64,000 nucleotides of DNA from Adineta ricciae (taxonomy: Eukaryota; Rotifera; Eurotatoria; Adinetida; Adinetidae). Position numbers and translations under genes: made by a program. This document shows, in pieces, positions 25,101 through 36,855 of this stretch (its first letter is position 1; every line of letters starts with the position of its first letter). Location of the stretch: contig CAJNOJ010000121.1 of the NCBI GenBank assembly GCA_905250025.1, positions 51,365 to 115,364 of the forward strand, given 5' to 3'. Under the pieces are notes generated by a model that was not told the DNA's origin, ran no database searches, and saw only the letters and a program-made list of their open reading frames with translations.

Positions 25101-27452
25101 GGCGTCAACAAAATCTGACACTTGACCCAGGCTCATATTCTGTCGATCCGGATGAACTCATTTTCAATCGAAGTGTGAGTACTACACGAACGTATTCTTC
25201 TTCGAATGATTTATTTTTATATTTAGAAATGGACATATGATTATTATTGTCGTGTGTATGGTGTTCAATCCTTTCCTAGTATGAATGGATCTTTGTTGAC
25301 AATTGATGATCCGATGAATCCATCGTGTATATCAAATCGAAATCAAATTCAATTTCCATCATCGTCTTTGAAATCTTCGCTGATAATATCTGCTGGAACT
25401 TTGGTAATCAATGAAACATATCAATTCATGGTTCGAATGACAAATCGTGAGAACGCTTCTGTTCAAACCTTTGGTTATTTACTTGTTCAAGTTGATCGAA
25501 TAAATTCACCAATGATTGTCATTTCGTTAGTGACTTTTATAGTTTTGGGAAATTTCATTTCCAATTCTTTTGTTTATTTTAGTTGTGTTATTTCAACGAT
25601 GTGTGTTCCAAATTTAGAATTTCAACTTCTGAATCCGACGACACAAGTTGAACTCTTTTCACTTTGTGTTGGCGATTGTACATCGATTGAGAACATCACA
25701 TGGAATATCTATTACGGTTATAAGAACGGATCATTGAATAGTGTTGAATGGTTTCAATTGAATCACAATAGTTTGAGTTTCGGTTCAAATACAACAAATT
25801 TCACTGCACTTGATCAGTTATTTGTTGACAATCCACAAATCAGTTATTGGAAATTCGAAGCCGTTTACTCATTCCCAACAACAATCAGTAGAAGTGCATT
25901 GAATTTTATAGTAAATGAACCACCTGTGAACGGCTCATGTTCAATAAGTCCACAGAATGGTACAACAAGTACTGTGTTTCACATATCGTGTTCAGATTGG
26001 CTTGATGACGATGGAATCAAAGATTATTCAGTATATAGTAAAATGCTTCCAAATGTCTCTCTAATTCGAGGTCTATGTGATTTGTTTTTTTGAGGTCGAC
26101 AAAGTGATCGTTCAAGTTTGCTGATGATTGCATTTTCATCAGTATCAAATATTGACATGCGATTACCATCTGGTGAAAATACGAACACATCATTAGTTCA
26201 TTTGGTTGTTCACATTCGAGATAAATTTGATTGTGTTACAAAGTATAACTTGTCTTCAGTTGTTGTTCGAATTGATACAACAGATATAAATAAACTCAGT
26301 GATCCGATTATTCAATTACTTGCAAGTGGAAATCCAAATGTTGTTGGACAAATTCTGATTTCGCTTTCACAAATTTTTAATGAGATGAGTAAGGAAAGTG
26401 TTGAAAATGCTGTTTCAGGTAATTCTTTAATGTGAACTAATGTAATAATGATTGCTTTCTTCTATGGACATTAGGCGGTGTTTCTGTGGTGCATATTTCG
26501 ATATCATCTTTAGAAAGTGAAATTTTACAATCAAACTCTGTTCCATTCAATGAATCAGCCTTGATTGACTTCAAAAATCAACTGAATATTCGAGCAAATC
26601 TTCGAGAATATCTTATTTCATTTACAAGAAATTTGCTTATCACAACTTCCGATAGTGTCAAACTACAAAGCTCCATGTTGGCACAATTGACTCGAGCAAC
26701 AAACGAACTAACACGATCAACTGCAGTAAGAATTTACATGATAGAGACTGCTCTAACAGCTTTTTTCTTCAATATAACTAGATGATTGCATCGAATAAAT
26801 GCTATCACTTAGCTGAAACTTTACACTCCATGACACGTCGTATTCCTTACGAAGATGTCCAATTTGCAGCAAGTCAAATAACTGAATGTGCTGCTAATGT
26901 AATGACTGTAAGGAAATATCTATCATACGTTGATTTTAATTGTAAAAGGAATGTATTCAACTATCTAGGCGATGAATGGCCCATTGCAACAACGAACATT
27001 TGTTCTTGATTCTGATTTCTCTCAGGCAAATAGTTTTCCTTCTGATTATGATACTGATCTGGAATCCGTATGGTCTAATCCAAGTAAATGACATTTTTCC
27101 TAGTGAGCATTGATCGTTGAGTCTGTTCTTTATAGACATGTTTGCTGATGGAAATGACTTTTCATCGCAAACAATTGACAATAATCGGAATATTTATTAT
27201 CAAAAACAAACAGCCACTGAGATTGCAGAACAAGTTCGTGAAACGATTTCGTTGATAAGTTATGCATTGAATCTTCATATGAACATTGGACAAAATCTGA
27301 CAATGACTTCTCCATCAGTATTTATGCTGTTAGAAACACTATCATCAAATTCACTTTCAAATAAACTCATTTCACAAATTGAAAATGTCCAAATTCAAAT
27401 GCCACTCACTTTTAATTCAACTCTAAATAATAATCAGATCATTTCACTTCGA
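22121..27452 (+). CDS. Polycystin-1-like, N-terminal half, copy 2 (signal peptide, four modules, REJ, GAIN start)
   Basis: Exons: 22121-22181, 22318-22677, 22940-23305, 23388-23747, 24176-24547, 24711-25174, 25227-25525, 25583-26037, 26095-26418, 26475-26725, 26782-26907, 26969-27083, 27136-27452. Phases are consistent and give 1,290 residues. Order: signal peptide (1-20), four modules (21-506), REJ (about 507-1050), then the region leading to the GAIN domain (the QLTRATNELTRS, NGPLQQRTF and WSNP motifs are typical of polycystin-1 relatives). A 57-nt intron at 26038-26094 removes an otherwise in-frame TGA. The last exon is duplicated at N27496, and coding continues at 27724. Polycystin-1 proteins are ciliary or plasma-membrane receptors that pair with TRPP channels. 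Confidence 0.9.
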
Positions 27453-27717
27453 GTTCGTTTCCTTCTCTTAGAAATATTTATTTCGAACTTCAATTNTCAT
27501 ATGAACATTGGACAAAATCTGACAATGACTTCTCCATCAGTATTTATGCTGTTAGAAACACTATCATCAAATTCACTTTCAAATAAACTCATTTCACAAA
27601 TTGAAAATGTCCAAATTCAAATGCCACTCACTTTTAATTCAACTCTAAATAATAATCAGATCATTTCACTTCGAGTTCGTTTCCTTCTCTTAGAAATATT
27701 TATTTCGAACTTCAATT
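27275..27717. repeat. 221-nt direct repeat flanking gap N27496 (likely assembly artefact)
   Basis: 27275-27495 reappears unchanged at 27497-27717. It covers the end of one polycystin exon and most of the following intron. Removing one copy restores a normal exon (27136-27452) and a ~50-nt intron ending just before 27724. Confidence 0.9.
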
Positions 27718-30700
27718 TTTTAGTCTTTGGTTCAACCCCTGGCATCAGCTGATCAATCAAACAGTCAATCATATACAAATTTATCACGATCGATATCATT
27801 AACATTTATGAACCAGACTGGACATGAAATTTCGATTGAGTCAACATTTGATGATCCAATCGAATTGATTATTCCACGAGATCCAAACCTCATTATTCCA
27901 TCAATGAGCTTCCAAGATGTTCTCTCAGCGAATTCCACACCACATAACCAATTATTTTATTTACAGTATCTCAACATTACAAGTTCTCTTGCAATTTCAT
28001 TACATTTTGAAGTTCATCCTTTAAACCACACTGTTGGATACTTGTTCGTTTATAAATTCGATCAGGTTCCTCAATTAAATAGTTCGATCAATGACATTGA
28101 TGGTTGGTCTTTATTTTGTCCATCAAACATGACGAATGATAGTATCTATAAAGATTGGATTGACAACCAAAAAACAGTTGGACATCGATCGATCATTTTT
28201 GGTTTGAGACAATTGAACTCAACTGAAATGATTGATGTTTGTACAAATTCTTCGATGACAAATCCACCAATTGCAAATCAGAGATATGAATTTACGTCAA
28301 ATTATGAATTGAGAGTTTACACATCAGGCTGCTATTATCTAGATGCGAACAATCAGTGGCAATCGAATGGATTATTAGTCGGATCTTTGACAAATCATTA
28401 TCAAACGCAATGTTTATCCAATCATTTAACAACATTTGCAAATGGTTTCATTGTTTTACCATCACCAATCAACTGGAATTACGTGTTTACACATGCTGAT
28501 TTTGTGCGAAATAAAACGATTTATTTGACTTTAATTTGTGTATGTATAACATATATTCTGTTAGTTATCTACGCACATCATACGGACAAAAAAGATGTGG
28601 AAAAATTATGTATGAGACCACTGGTTGATAATTATCGGTTCGATGAATATTTGTATCAAATTCTTGTTTTTACTGGTCATCGAACGAATGCTGGAACGAA
28701 ATCGAAAGTTTATTTTATTATTTCAGGTGACGATGATGATACACCAGTTCGAACATTTTCGAATCAAAATCAACAGATTTTTCAACGTGGTGGAATCGAC
28801 GCTTTTCTCATGGCTGTTCCAAAGTAAGTCAGGCTCGACAACTTGTTTACAGATATAAATATCTCCTGTTCAGGTCATTGGGAGTATTGAATTATGTTCG
28901 TATTTGGCATGACAATTCAGGCGGAAGTGAATCGGCGTCATGGTTTTTGAAACATATCATTGTTCGAGATCTTCAAACAATGGAAACGTCTCATTTCATC
29001 TGCCAGAGATGGTTGGCGGTTGAGAAAGATGATGGAAAAGTAAGTTTGTATGAAAGCAGTGTTTGTCGATTGTTTGGATTTGAATAGATCGAGCGGATTT
29101 TATTTGCGGCAAGTGACGCCGAAAAACGAGAATTTTCATATGTTTTATCAAAACAAGCTTATGAAAAGTTCTCCAATGGTCATTTATGGTTTTCGATATT
29201 TTTCCGTTCACCATCAAATCAATTTACACGTGTACAACGATGTACATGCTGTTTTGTTCTGTTATTGATTTCAATGTTTTTGAACATCATGTATTATGAT
29301 TTATCAAATGATACGAGTAATGCAACTGGTTTATCAATCGGTGTTCTTCGAATCAATTCTCAGCAGATTGGGATTGGTGTGATGACGGAATTTCTTGCGT
29401 TGCTACCAAGTCTTCTAGTTGTTCAGTTATTTCAACGTTTGAGATCTCGTGGGGAGACAAGCAAACGATCGAAATTGACGTTGCCATGGTGGTGGATATT
29501 CATTGCTTATGGCGTTTGTTTCTTGCTGGTTAGTGTTTCGATATTCTTTACCATTGCTCGTGGTATTGAATTTGGCGATTTGAAAGCACAAAAATGGTTA
29601 ACATCAATCCTAACTGGATTCTTCTCATCAGTCCTTTTGACTCAACCAATGAAAGTAAGAGTTGGCTTGTCTCGTCGCTTGATATGTGTAGAAGATGTTT
29701 TTGAAGGTATTGTGTTTGGCAATTTTCTTTACTTGCATCATTCGGAATAGGAACACAGATGAAGAAACAACTGAACACCTGGGAGTAAATGCGTTTCAAT
29801 TAATGGATGACGGCGAATACAGTGATATCAACAAGGTTTGTTTATTGAATAAAAGCGAAGAAAGAAATTTCTCATATGATGATATATTCTAGGACAGATC
29901 AACGCCTACTTATCGATCTCCAAACCATTTTGATCGATTAAATGAAAATTATGTCGAATGGGCGCGTTTGCAGCGAACGAAAGAGATCTATATGTGGTCC
30001 ATCATCCGTGAAGCTCTCGCTTCGATTGGCTTTCTTGTCATTCTCTGCTTTGTCACATATTCCAATCGCGATTCAAATTCATTCTTTCAAGTTGATCATT
30101 TACAGAAATTCTTTTTGAATTCAAGACAAGTAGACAACGCTTATACACAGATCACAACAATCGAACAGTATTGGTCATGGCTGGAATCTAGTTTTGTCTT
30201 GAATCTTCGTGCGCAACATTGGTATAACGATGATCAACCGTATTTTCTCAATGGTTTTATAAACGACAAATCGAATCGATTGATTGGGTGGGCAATAATG
30301 AGACAATTACGAGTGAAATCGAATTTGTGNGAAAATGTCCAAATTCAAATGCCACTCACTTTCAATTCAACTCTAAACGATAATCAAATCATTTCACTTC
30401 GAGTTTGTTTCCTTCTCTTAGAAATACTTATTCCGAACTTCGATTTTCTAGTCTTTCGTTCAACCCCTGGCATCAGCTGATCAATCAAACAGTCAATCAT
30501 ATATAAATTTATCACGATCGGTATCGTTAACATTTGTGAACCAGACTGGACATGAAATTTCGATTGAGACAACATTTGACGATCCAATCGAATTGATTAT
30601 TCCACGAGATCCAAACCTTATCATTCCCCCAATGAGCTTGCAAGATGTTCTCTCATCGAATTCCACGCCACATAACCAGTTATTTTATTTGCAGTATCTC

Positions 30701-33059
30701 GACATTACAAGTTCTCTTGCACTTTCATTACATTTTGAAGTTCATCCTTTAAATCACACTGTTGGATACTTGTTCATTTATAAATTCGATCGGATTCCTC
30801 AATTAAATAGTTCGATCAATGACATTGATGGTTGGTCTTTATTTTGTCCATCAAACATGACGAATGATAGTATCTATAAATACTGGATTGACAATCAAAA
30901 AACAGTTGGGCATCGATCAATCATTTTTGGTTTGAGACAATTGAACTCAACTGAAATTACTAGTAGCTGTACGAATTCTTCGATGGCAAATCCACCAATT
31001 GCAAATCAGAGATATGAATTTACATCAAACTATGAATTGAGAGTTTACACATCAGGCTGCTATTATCTAGATGCGAACAATCAGTGGCAATCGAATGGAT
31101 TATTAGTCGGATCATTGACAAATCATTATCAAACGCAATGTTTATCCAATCATTTAACAACATTTGCAAACGGTTTCATTGTTTTACCATCACCAATCAA
31201 CTGGGATTACGTGTTTACACATGCTGATTTTCTGCGAAATAAAACGATTTATTTGACTGTAATTTGTGTATGTATAACATACATTCTGTTGGTTGTCTAC
31301 GCGCGTCATAAGGACAAAAAAGATGTGGAAAAACTGTGTATGAGGCCACTGGTTGATAATCATCGGTTCGATGAATATTTATATCAAATTCTTGTTTTTA
31401 CTGGTCATCGAACGAATGCTGGAACAAAATCGAAAGTTCATTTTATTATTTCAGGTGACAATGATGATACACCGGTTCGAACATTTTCGAATCAAAATCA
31501 ACAGATTTTTCAACGTGGTGGAATCGACGCTTTTCTCATGGCTGTTCCAAAGTAAGTCAGGCTCGACAAATTGTTTACAGATATAAACATCTCCTGTTCA
31601 GGTCATTGGGAGTGTTGAATTATGTTCGTATTTGGCATGACAATTCAGGCGGAAGCGGATCGGCGTCATGGTTTTTGAAACATATCATTGTTCGAGATCT
31701 TCAAACAATGGAAACGTCTCATTTCATCTGCCAGAGATGGTTGGCGGTTGAGAAAGATGACGGAAAAGTAAGTTTGCATGAAAGCAGTGTTTGTCGATTG
31801 TTTGGATTTGAATAGATCGAGCGGATTTTACTTGCGGCAAGTAATGCCGAACAACGAGAATTTTCATATGTTTTATCAAAACAAGCTTATGAGAAGTTCT
31901 CCAATGGCCATTTATGGTTCTCGATATTTTTCCGTTCACCATCAAATCAATTTACACGTGTACAACGATGTACATGTTGTTTTGTTCTGTTATTGATTTC
32001 GATGTTTTTGAACATCATGTATTATGATTTATCAAATGACACGAGTAATGGAACTGATTTATCCATCGGTGTTCTTCGGATCAATTCTCAGCAGATTGTG
32101 ATTGGTGTGGTGACGGAACTTCTTGCGTTGCTACCAAGTCTTCTAGTTGTTCAGTTATTTCAACGTTTGAGATCTCGTGGGGAGACAAACAAACGATCGA
32201 AATTGACGTTGCCATGGTGGTGGATATTCATTGCTTATGGCGTTTGTTTCTTACTGGTTAGTGTCTCGATATTCTTTATCATTGCTCGTGGTATTGAATT
32301 TGGCGATTTGAAAGCACAAAAATGGTTAACATCAATCCTGACTGGATTCTTCTCATCGGTCCTTTTGACTCAACCAATGAAAGTAAGAGTTGGCTTGTCT
32401 CGTCGCTTGATATGTGTAGAAGATTTTTTTTTGAAGGTATTGTGTTTGGCAATTTTCTTTACTTGCATCATTCGGAAAAGAAACACAGATGAAGAAGCAA
32501 CTGAACACCTGGGAGTAGATGCGTTTCAATTAATGAATGACGGCGAATACAGTGATATCAACAAGGTTTGTTTATTGAATAAAAGCGACGAAAGAAATTT
32601 CTCATATGATGACATATTCTAGGACAGACCAACGCCTACTTATCGATCTCCAAACCATTTTGATCGATTAAATGAAAATTATGTCGAATGGGCGCGTTTG
32701 CAGCGAACGAAAGAGATCTATATGTGGTCCATCATCCGTGAAGTTCTCGCTTCGATTGGCTTTCTTGTCATTCTCTGCTTTGTCACATATTCCAATCACG
32801 ATCAAAATTCATTCTTTCAAGTTGATCATTTGCAGAAATTCTTTTTGAATTCAAGACAAGTAGACAACGCTTATACACAGATCACAACAATCGAACAGTA
32901 TTGGTCATGGCTGGAATCTAGTTTTGTCTTGAATCTTCGTGCGCAACATTGGTATAACGATGATCAACCGTATTTTCTCAATGGTTTTATAAACGACAAA
33001 TCGAATCGATTAATTGGGTGGGCAATAATGAGACAATTACGAGTGAAATCGAATTTGTG
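27603..33059. repeat. Two haplotype-like copies of the polycystin C-terminal half joined at N30330
   Basis: 27603-30329 and 30331-33059 (2,727 and 2,729 nt) align throughout, exons and introns alike, with scattered substitutions. The first copy breaks off inside the channel exon at N30330. The second starts at the homologous base of the GAIN exon and then runs on to the gene end. Confidence 0.88.
27724..30329 (+). CDS. Polycystin-1-like, C-terminal half, copy 1 (truncated at gap)
   Basis: Exons: 27724-28823, 28874-29039, 29088-29654, 29707-29835, 29893-30329. Contents are the end of the GAIN domain with a GPS motif (GCYYLDxNNQWxSxG, then CLSNHLTTFA; the His-Leu-Thr cleavage triad is at 28423-28431), the first membrane segment, the PLAT domain and several further membrane segments. 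It also holds the start of the TOP/polycystin extracellular loop. It opens in phase with the exon ending at 27452, so this copy may be the natural continuation of the N-terminal half. The reading frame is cut at N30330. Confidence 0.88.
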
Positions 33060-34370
33060 TTCAAACCAAAAAATCATCGATGTTTGTGCGTATGATTACA
33101 ACTTCTGGAACGAAGAAAAACGCTCATTTGGAGTAGAATGGAAGAATGAAACAAACGGAAGATCGAATTCTTCAATAGATCGAGCATTTCAATATCAATC
33201 AGGTGAAGAATACGGGTATGTTTATGAATTTCATGGTCGTTTATCCGATATGCAGAGTAATCTGTCAAAACTGCATGAATTCGAATGGATTGATAATCGA
33301 ACACGAATAATCATCATTCAAATGAGCTTATACAATCCAAACAATCAACTATTCACCTCAGTTACTCTTCGCACGGAATTTTTATCAACTGGTACAATTG
33401 TTCCTCAAGCTCGCTTTGAACCATTCAACTTCAATTTAGCTTTTGCCTCGGCTTCTCAATTAGTTTGTGTCATTCTTTATGTCATATTTATTGTTTACTT
33501 CACGTTCAATGAAACGAAATCGTTGATTCGAAAGAAGCTTGCATATTTCAGACAGTTTTGGTGTTATATTGACGTCGGCATCATTGTTTGTTCATGGACA
33601 AGTGTGGGAATTTATGTGTGGAGATATAAAGAAGCGACACGCATTGGTCAATTATTTGCAGAAACGAATGGATATGTTTACATCAATTTTCAATCTGCAG
33701 TTTATGTCAATGATGTTTTATCATTTCTCTTTGGATTTTGTTGCTTTTTTAGTACGGTGAAATTCATCCAGTTTTGCCGTTTCAGTCCACGATTATCATT
33801 ATTTACTGAAACAGTTAAAAATGTTTTTCGAGAACTGATTTCATTCAGTATGATGTTTTCCATTGTATTTCTCGGATTTCTATCATTGTATTATTTATTG
33901 TTTATCTCCACAATCTCCTCGTGTGCAAGCGTGTGGAAAACTTCACAAATGTTATTCGAAATGACCTTGATGAAATTTGATACGAGTGAATTAATGGAAG
34001 CACATGCAGTTCTCGGCCCATTGTGCTTCAGTTTGTTTATCTTTTTCGTTGTTTTCGTTTGTCTGAGCATGTTTATTACAATCATTAGTGATGGTTTTCG
34101 TCGTGCTCAGCAGAATCTACAGAAAGATGATGAGATACTTTTATTTATATGGACAAGGTTTCAACGATGGATTTTTTGGAGTAAATCATGTGAAGAACGA
34201 GATGACGCGATGAAAGTAGAATATCTTAATTTTGCTGATGCTTTTCCCAAGAAAGTTGACGAGCTTTTACATGCTTTGGATCGGGTATGTGATTTTAGTG
34301 ACTAAATCTAATCATTTTCATTTTCATTTAGGTTTACATTGGTCAACAAACGATGACTTTTCAAAAATAA
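30331..34370 (+). CDS. Polycystin-1-like, C-terminal half, copy 2 (complete 3' end)
   Basis: A fragment of the preceding exon (30331-30402) is followed by exons 30452-31551, 31602-31767, 31816-32382, 32437-32565, 32623-34284 and 34332-34370 (stop), 1,220 residues in phase. Order: GPS (His-Leu-Thr from 31151), TM1, PLAT domain (KVHFIISGD...RTFSNQNQQIF...W), and a post-PLAT segment with HLWFSIFFRSPSxxFTRVQR, a polycystin-1 hallmark. Then come TM2-5, the TOP-like extracellular domain and a polycystin/TRPP-type channel block (FxSAVYVNDVLSFLFGFC, FIxFCRFSPRLSLF). The tail is short, with no obvious coiled coil or EF-hand. Appended to the N-terminal half, the protein would be about 2,510 residues. 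Confidence 0.92.
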
Positions 34371-35740
34371 TTCGTCTTTTCTCTACCATTCTGACTTTGC
34401 TTTTTTGTTTTGTGAACATGCGCTTATTATACACAGAATAAGAATATTTATTCACATTATAACTACACATATCTCCTTTCTATGATTGTTCAAGTGAAAA
34501 GTTTTCCCTATTGTCATAAGCTGAATGTGACGAGCTCGTGAAATAATAATACGCACTTTTATAGACTATAGGAAACAATGGATATGGGTATTGAGTAGAC
34601 AATACTGCAAAACATTCAGATAAAATCAAGTCTGATTGACCGTTTTCGTTCTCCTTACATTTAAATCAACATACTGAATAACTCCTAAGTTGAATACTAT
34701 ATTTTCGTCAATATCGATTACTTGTGCGAAGGCAATTATAACTCATTGGTAAGCTATGGCGCTGTTGTGAAGCCTACATAAATTCACCATATTTATTGGG
34801 CGATATGGATACAATCACTCTCCACTAACGAATTTTGACAAGCATAGATTAAACTAGGTGCGATAAAATAAACCGATTTCTATCTCTGTTGCCTACAAGG
34901 TATCTAAAACGAACGGGCAATCATCTACGATGAAAATAGGGCACTAGAAGGATTGCAATCCACAGCGCAGAAGACGTAGATAGTCGAAAGGAATATCACC
35001 GAAATACGAGTCGCATAGCCCTTTTAACAATTGAAATACTATATTTCTTCTTTCATAATTCATTCTTCCAGCTGTCACTGTATAGACTTTGATCGTTTAT
35101 TACTATCCGGTAAATATACTCAACTTACTTCAGGAGCATCTTATAGTTCGGAAAGTGACTTTCTTTTTAGAAAATATATTATCTTTGATTTTATTACAAT
35201 GATAACTATTCTGGAAAATTTATGAAAAGAAAGTGGCGAAACATCGGCTAAGGATTATTTTCCTTTAAACAATGCATATTCGTATCCATATCGCCAACAA
35301 GAGTTTGAATTAACGTAGCATATAAACGGGAAGTTACCCATTCGAGGTTGATTGTTTCTCTCTCGTCTGAATCCATTTAAGCACATACTCTTAATCATAA
35401 CGAGCGCAGATTGACGATTTGTTTGTTATTATTACTTGTAACACATTTAATCAGCGACACAGCATAGCTGGAATTTATTCGGACGAATAAAAACATTTTG
35501 TAAGTAGACAACAATTGATCTTTTCGCTCCTTACGAATATGACTATTGACTGGAGAATATTATTTGCATTATTATCCTTCACATTGAGGTTATAAGTACT
35601 CAATATACAGAATGCGGTTTATGCAGATTTGTCGCATCATTTCTTTCTTTTCATCGCTCTGAAACATATTGAAATGAATTATAGTCTTTTGTCTCATGAT
35701 ACTTCAAAATGGAAAGGCGGATGATTAAATGCGCATCACA
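34371..35740. other. Intergenic, no gene recognised
   Basis: This 1.4-kb AT-rich region separates the polycystin gene from the small peptide gene. Only short open frames without recognisable domains occur (for example 35031-35225). No RNA gene or repeat was identified by eye. Confidence 0.5.
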
Positions 35741-35746
35741 GTTGCG

Positions 35747-35754
35747 TATAAATA
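35747..35754 (+). promoter_or_regulatory. TATA box of the small secreted peptide gene
   Basis: A consensus TATAAATA preceded by GC-containing sequence lies 83 nt upstream of the ATG at 35830. A start site about 30 nt downstream would give a leader of about 50 nt. It is the clearest core promoter in the window and suggests strong or regulated expression. Confidence 0.55.
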
Positions 35755-35829
35755 CCAGAAACTATTTCAATATCGATTCACAAATTCAAGCCGTTTACAC
35801 TATACTTACTAGATTAACTTCAGTACGCT

Positions 35830-36012
35830 ATGGCACGACTTTACGCTGGTATTTTCTTGATGCTTGTGGTGCTCAACAGTTGTATGGGTGCACGTGTTGA
35901 ACGAGGAATTGGTCTTCCCAGTACATGCGGATTACCATGTGCAAACGAAGGAAACAAATGCTTGTTCCGTGGCACATGTACTGCTTGCCAAGAAGGACTC
36001 CGCTGCCACTAA
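35830..36012 (+). CDS. Small secreted six-cysteine peptide
   Basis: This is a single-exon 60-residue frame. Residues 1-20 form a classical signal peptide (MARLYAGIFLMLVVLNS..., cleavage likely after Met-Gly-Ala). The mature part of about 40 residues has six cysteines spaced C-x3-C-x6-C-x5-C-x2-C-x5-C, ending Cys-His. Such a pattern fits a compact three-disulfide fold as in knottin- or defensin-like peptides, but I recognise no family, and a role in defence, signalling or predation cannot be chosen. Start: the ATG is followed directly by the signal sequence and a TATA box lies upstream. A longer overlapping frame (35864-36073) lacks such features. Confidence 0.7.
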   Translation: MARLYAGIFLMLVVLNSCMGARVERGIGLPSTCGLPCANEGNKCLFRGTCTACQEGLRCH

Positions 36013-36408
36013 AACGCCATCAAAACTATTGCTTTGTTTTAAATATCATTCACCACGTTTGGAATTCATTTGATGATGATTAGTCCTTAGTAAATATCGA
36101 AGGAAGTTCTCTTACTTTTTGCTTCTCCTCATTCACATCTTGACTTCTAAATGTAGTAGTGTATAACCAGTAATCAGCGTCTTTGGCTCGTTATTTGCTA
36201 AGAATGAATCTTTAAACCTATTAAAAAAACGTCAAAATCGTAGAAAAGCCCAGATCGATTCGTCTTGCTCCCACTTAATTCGATTCCAGCATGAATTCTA
36301 GATCAAGTATGGCGAGTTCTGTCGGTTCCAATCATAAAATTTTTCACTCCACCCCGGTACCCTCACCCTGATACTCTCAATGATACTCACTAGCGAGTTA
36401 GAAAAGTG
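36013..36408. other. Intergenic between convergent peptide and HSP70-SAM genes
   Basis: About 400 nt holds no coding signal. It includes a short CCCCGGTACCC-like patch near 36352 and ends at a TTTATT that can serve as the polyadenylation signal for the minus-strand gene. Confidence 0.4.
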
Positions 36409-36414
36409 TTTATT
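36409..36414 (-). terminator. Polyadenylation signal (AATAAA) of the HSP70-SAM gene
   Basis: On the minus strand this reads AATAAA, about 33 nt beyond the TAA at 36447-36449 in the outer copy of the duplicated 3' end. Without the artefactual 221-nt repeat it sits directly behind the gene. Confidence 0.5.
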
Positions 36415-36855
36415 ACGTGTAAATTGAAAAAAGTTTATGGAGAAAGTTATTTCGATTTGTCAATATGTTGAATAATCTTCAGTGCATGACCCAGCTTTAA
36501 ACCCATTTGTTTCGTTAAAATATCAGGTGTTAATGCAAGAAGCGCTGTCCCATCAATTTCCTAGATAAACGAAACAATGATATGATTTCATCAAGTATCT
36601 GACAAAGAAAAGTACTTCTTCAAGAAAACGAGCNTTACGTGTAAATTGAAAAAAGTTTATGGAGAAAGTTATTTCGATTTGTCAATATGTTGAATAATCT
36701 TCAGTGCATGACCCAGCTTTAAACCCATTTGTTTCGTTAAAATATCAGGTGTTAATGCAAGAAGCGCTGTCCCATCAATTTCCTAGATAAACGAAACAAT
36801 GATATGATTTCATCAAGTATCTGACAAAGAAAAGTACTTCTTCAAGAAAACGAGC
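36413..36855. repeat. Exact 221-nt direct repeat flanking gap N36634 (likely assembly artefact)
   Basis: 36413-36633 is repeated at 36635-36855. It duplicates the last exon of the HSP70-SAM gene (second half of the SAM domain and stop) and part of the preceding intron and exon. Confidence 0.9.

Larger units (their letters stand above)
16335..25977. repeat. Two haplotype-like copies of the polycystin 5' half joined at N21326
   Basis: 16335-21325 and 21327-25977 align from end to end, covering 5' flank, signal-peptide exon, four module exons and REJ exons. Substitutions are scattered and introns differ in length: module intron 1 is 456 nt in one copy and 262 nt in the other. The first copy stops inside the REJ exon exactly at the N, and the second copy begins exactly at the homologous base of the 5' flank. 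This is what concatenated alleles look like. A true tandem duplication would not be expected to break at the gap. Confidence 0.85.

Noticed and set aside
26091..26093. In-frame TGA in the polycystin REJ region, first taken as a nonsense mutation.
   Set aside because: A 57-nt intron at 26038-26094 (donor GTAAAA, pyrimidine tract, GAG acceptor) removes it with matching phase and restores the family consensus.
16335..33059. True tandem duplication of polycystin genes.
   Set aside because: Breakpoints coincide with single-N gaps, each copy is incomplete in a complementary way, and intron sequences align throughout. Concatenated haplotypes explain this better.
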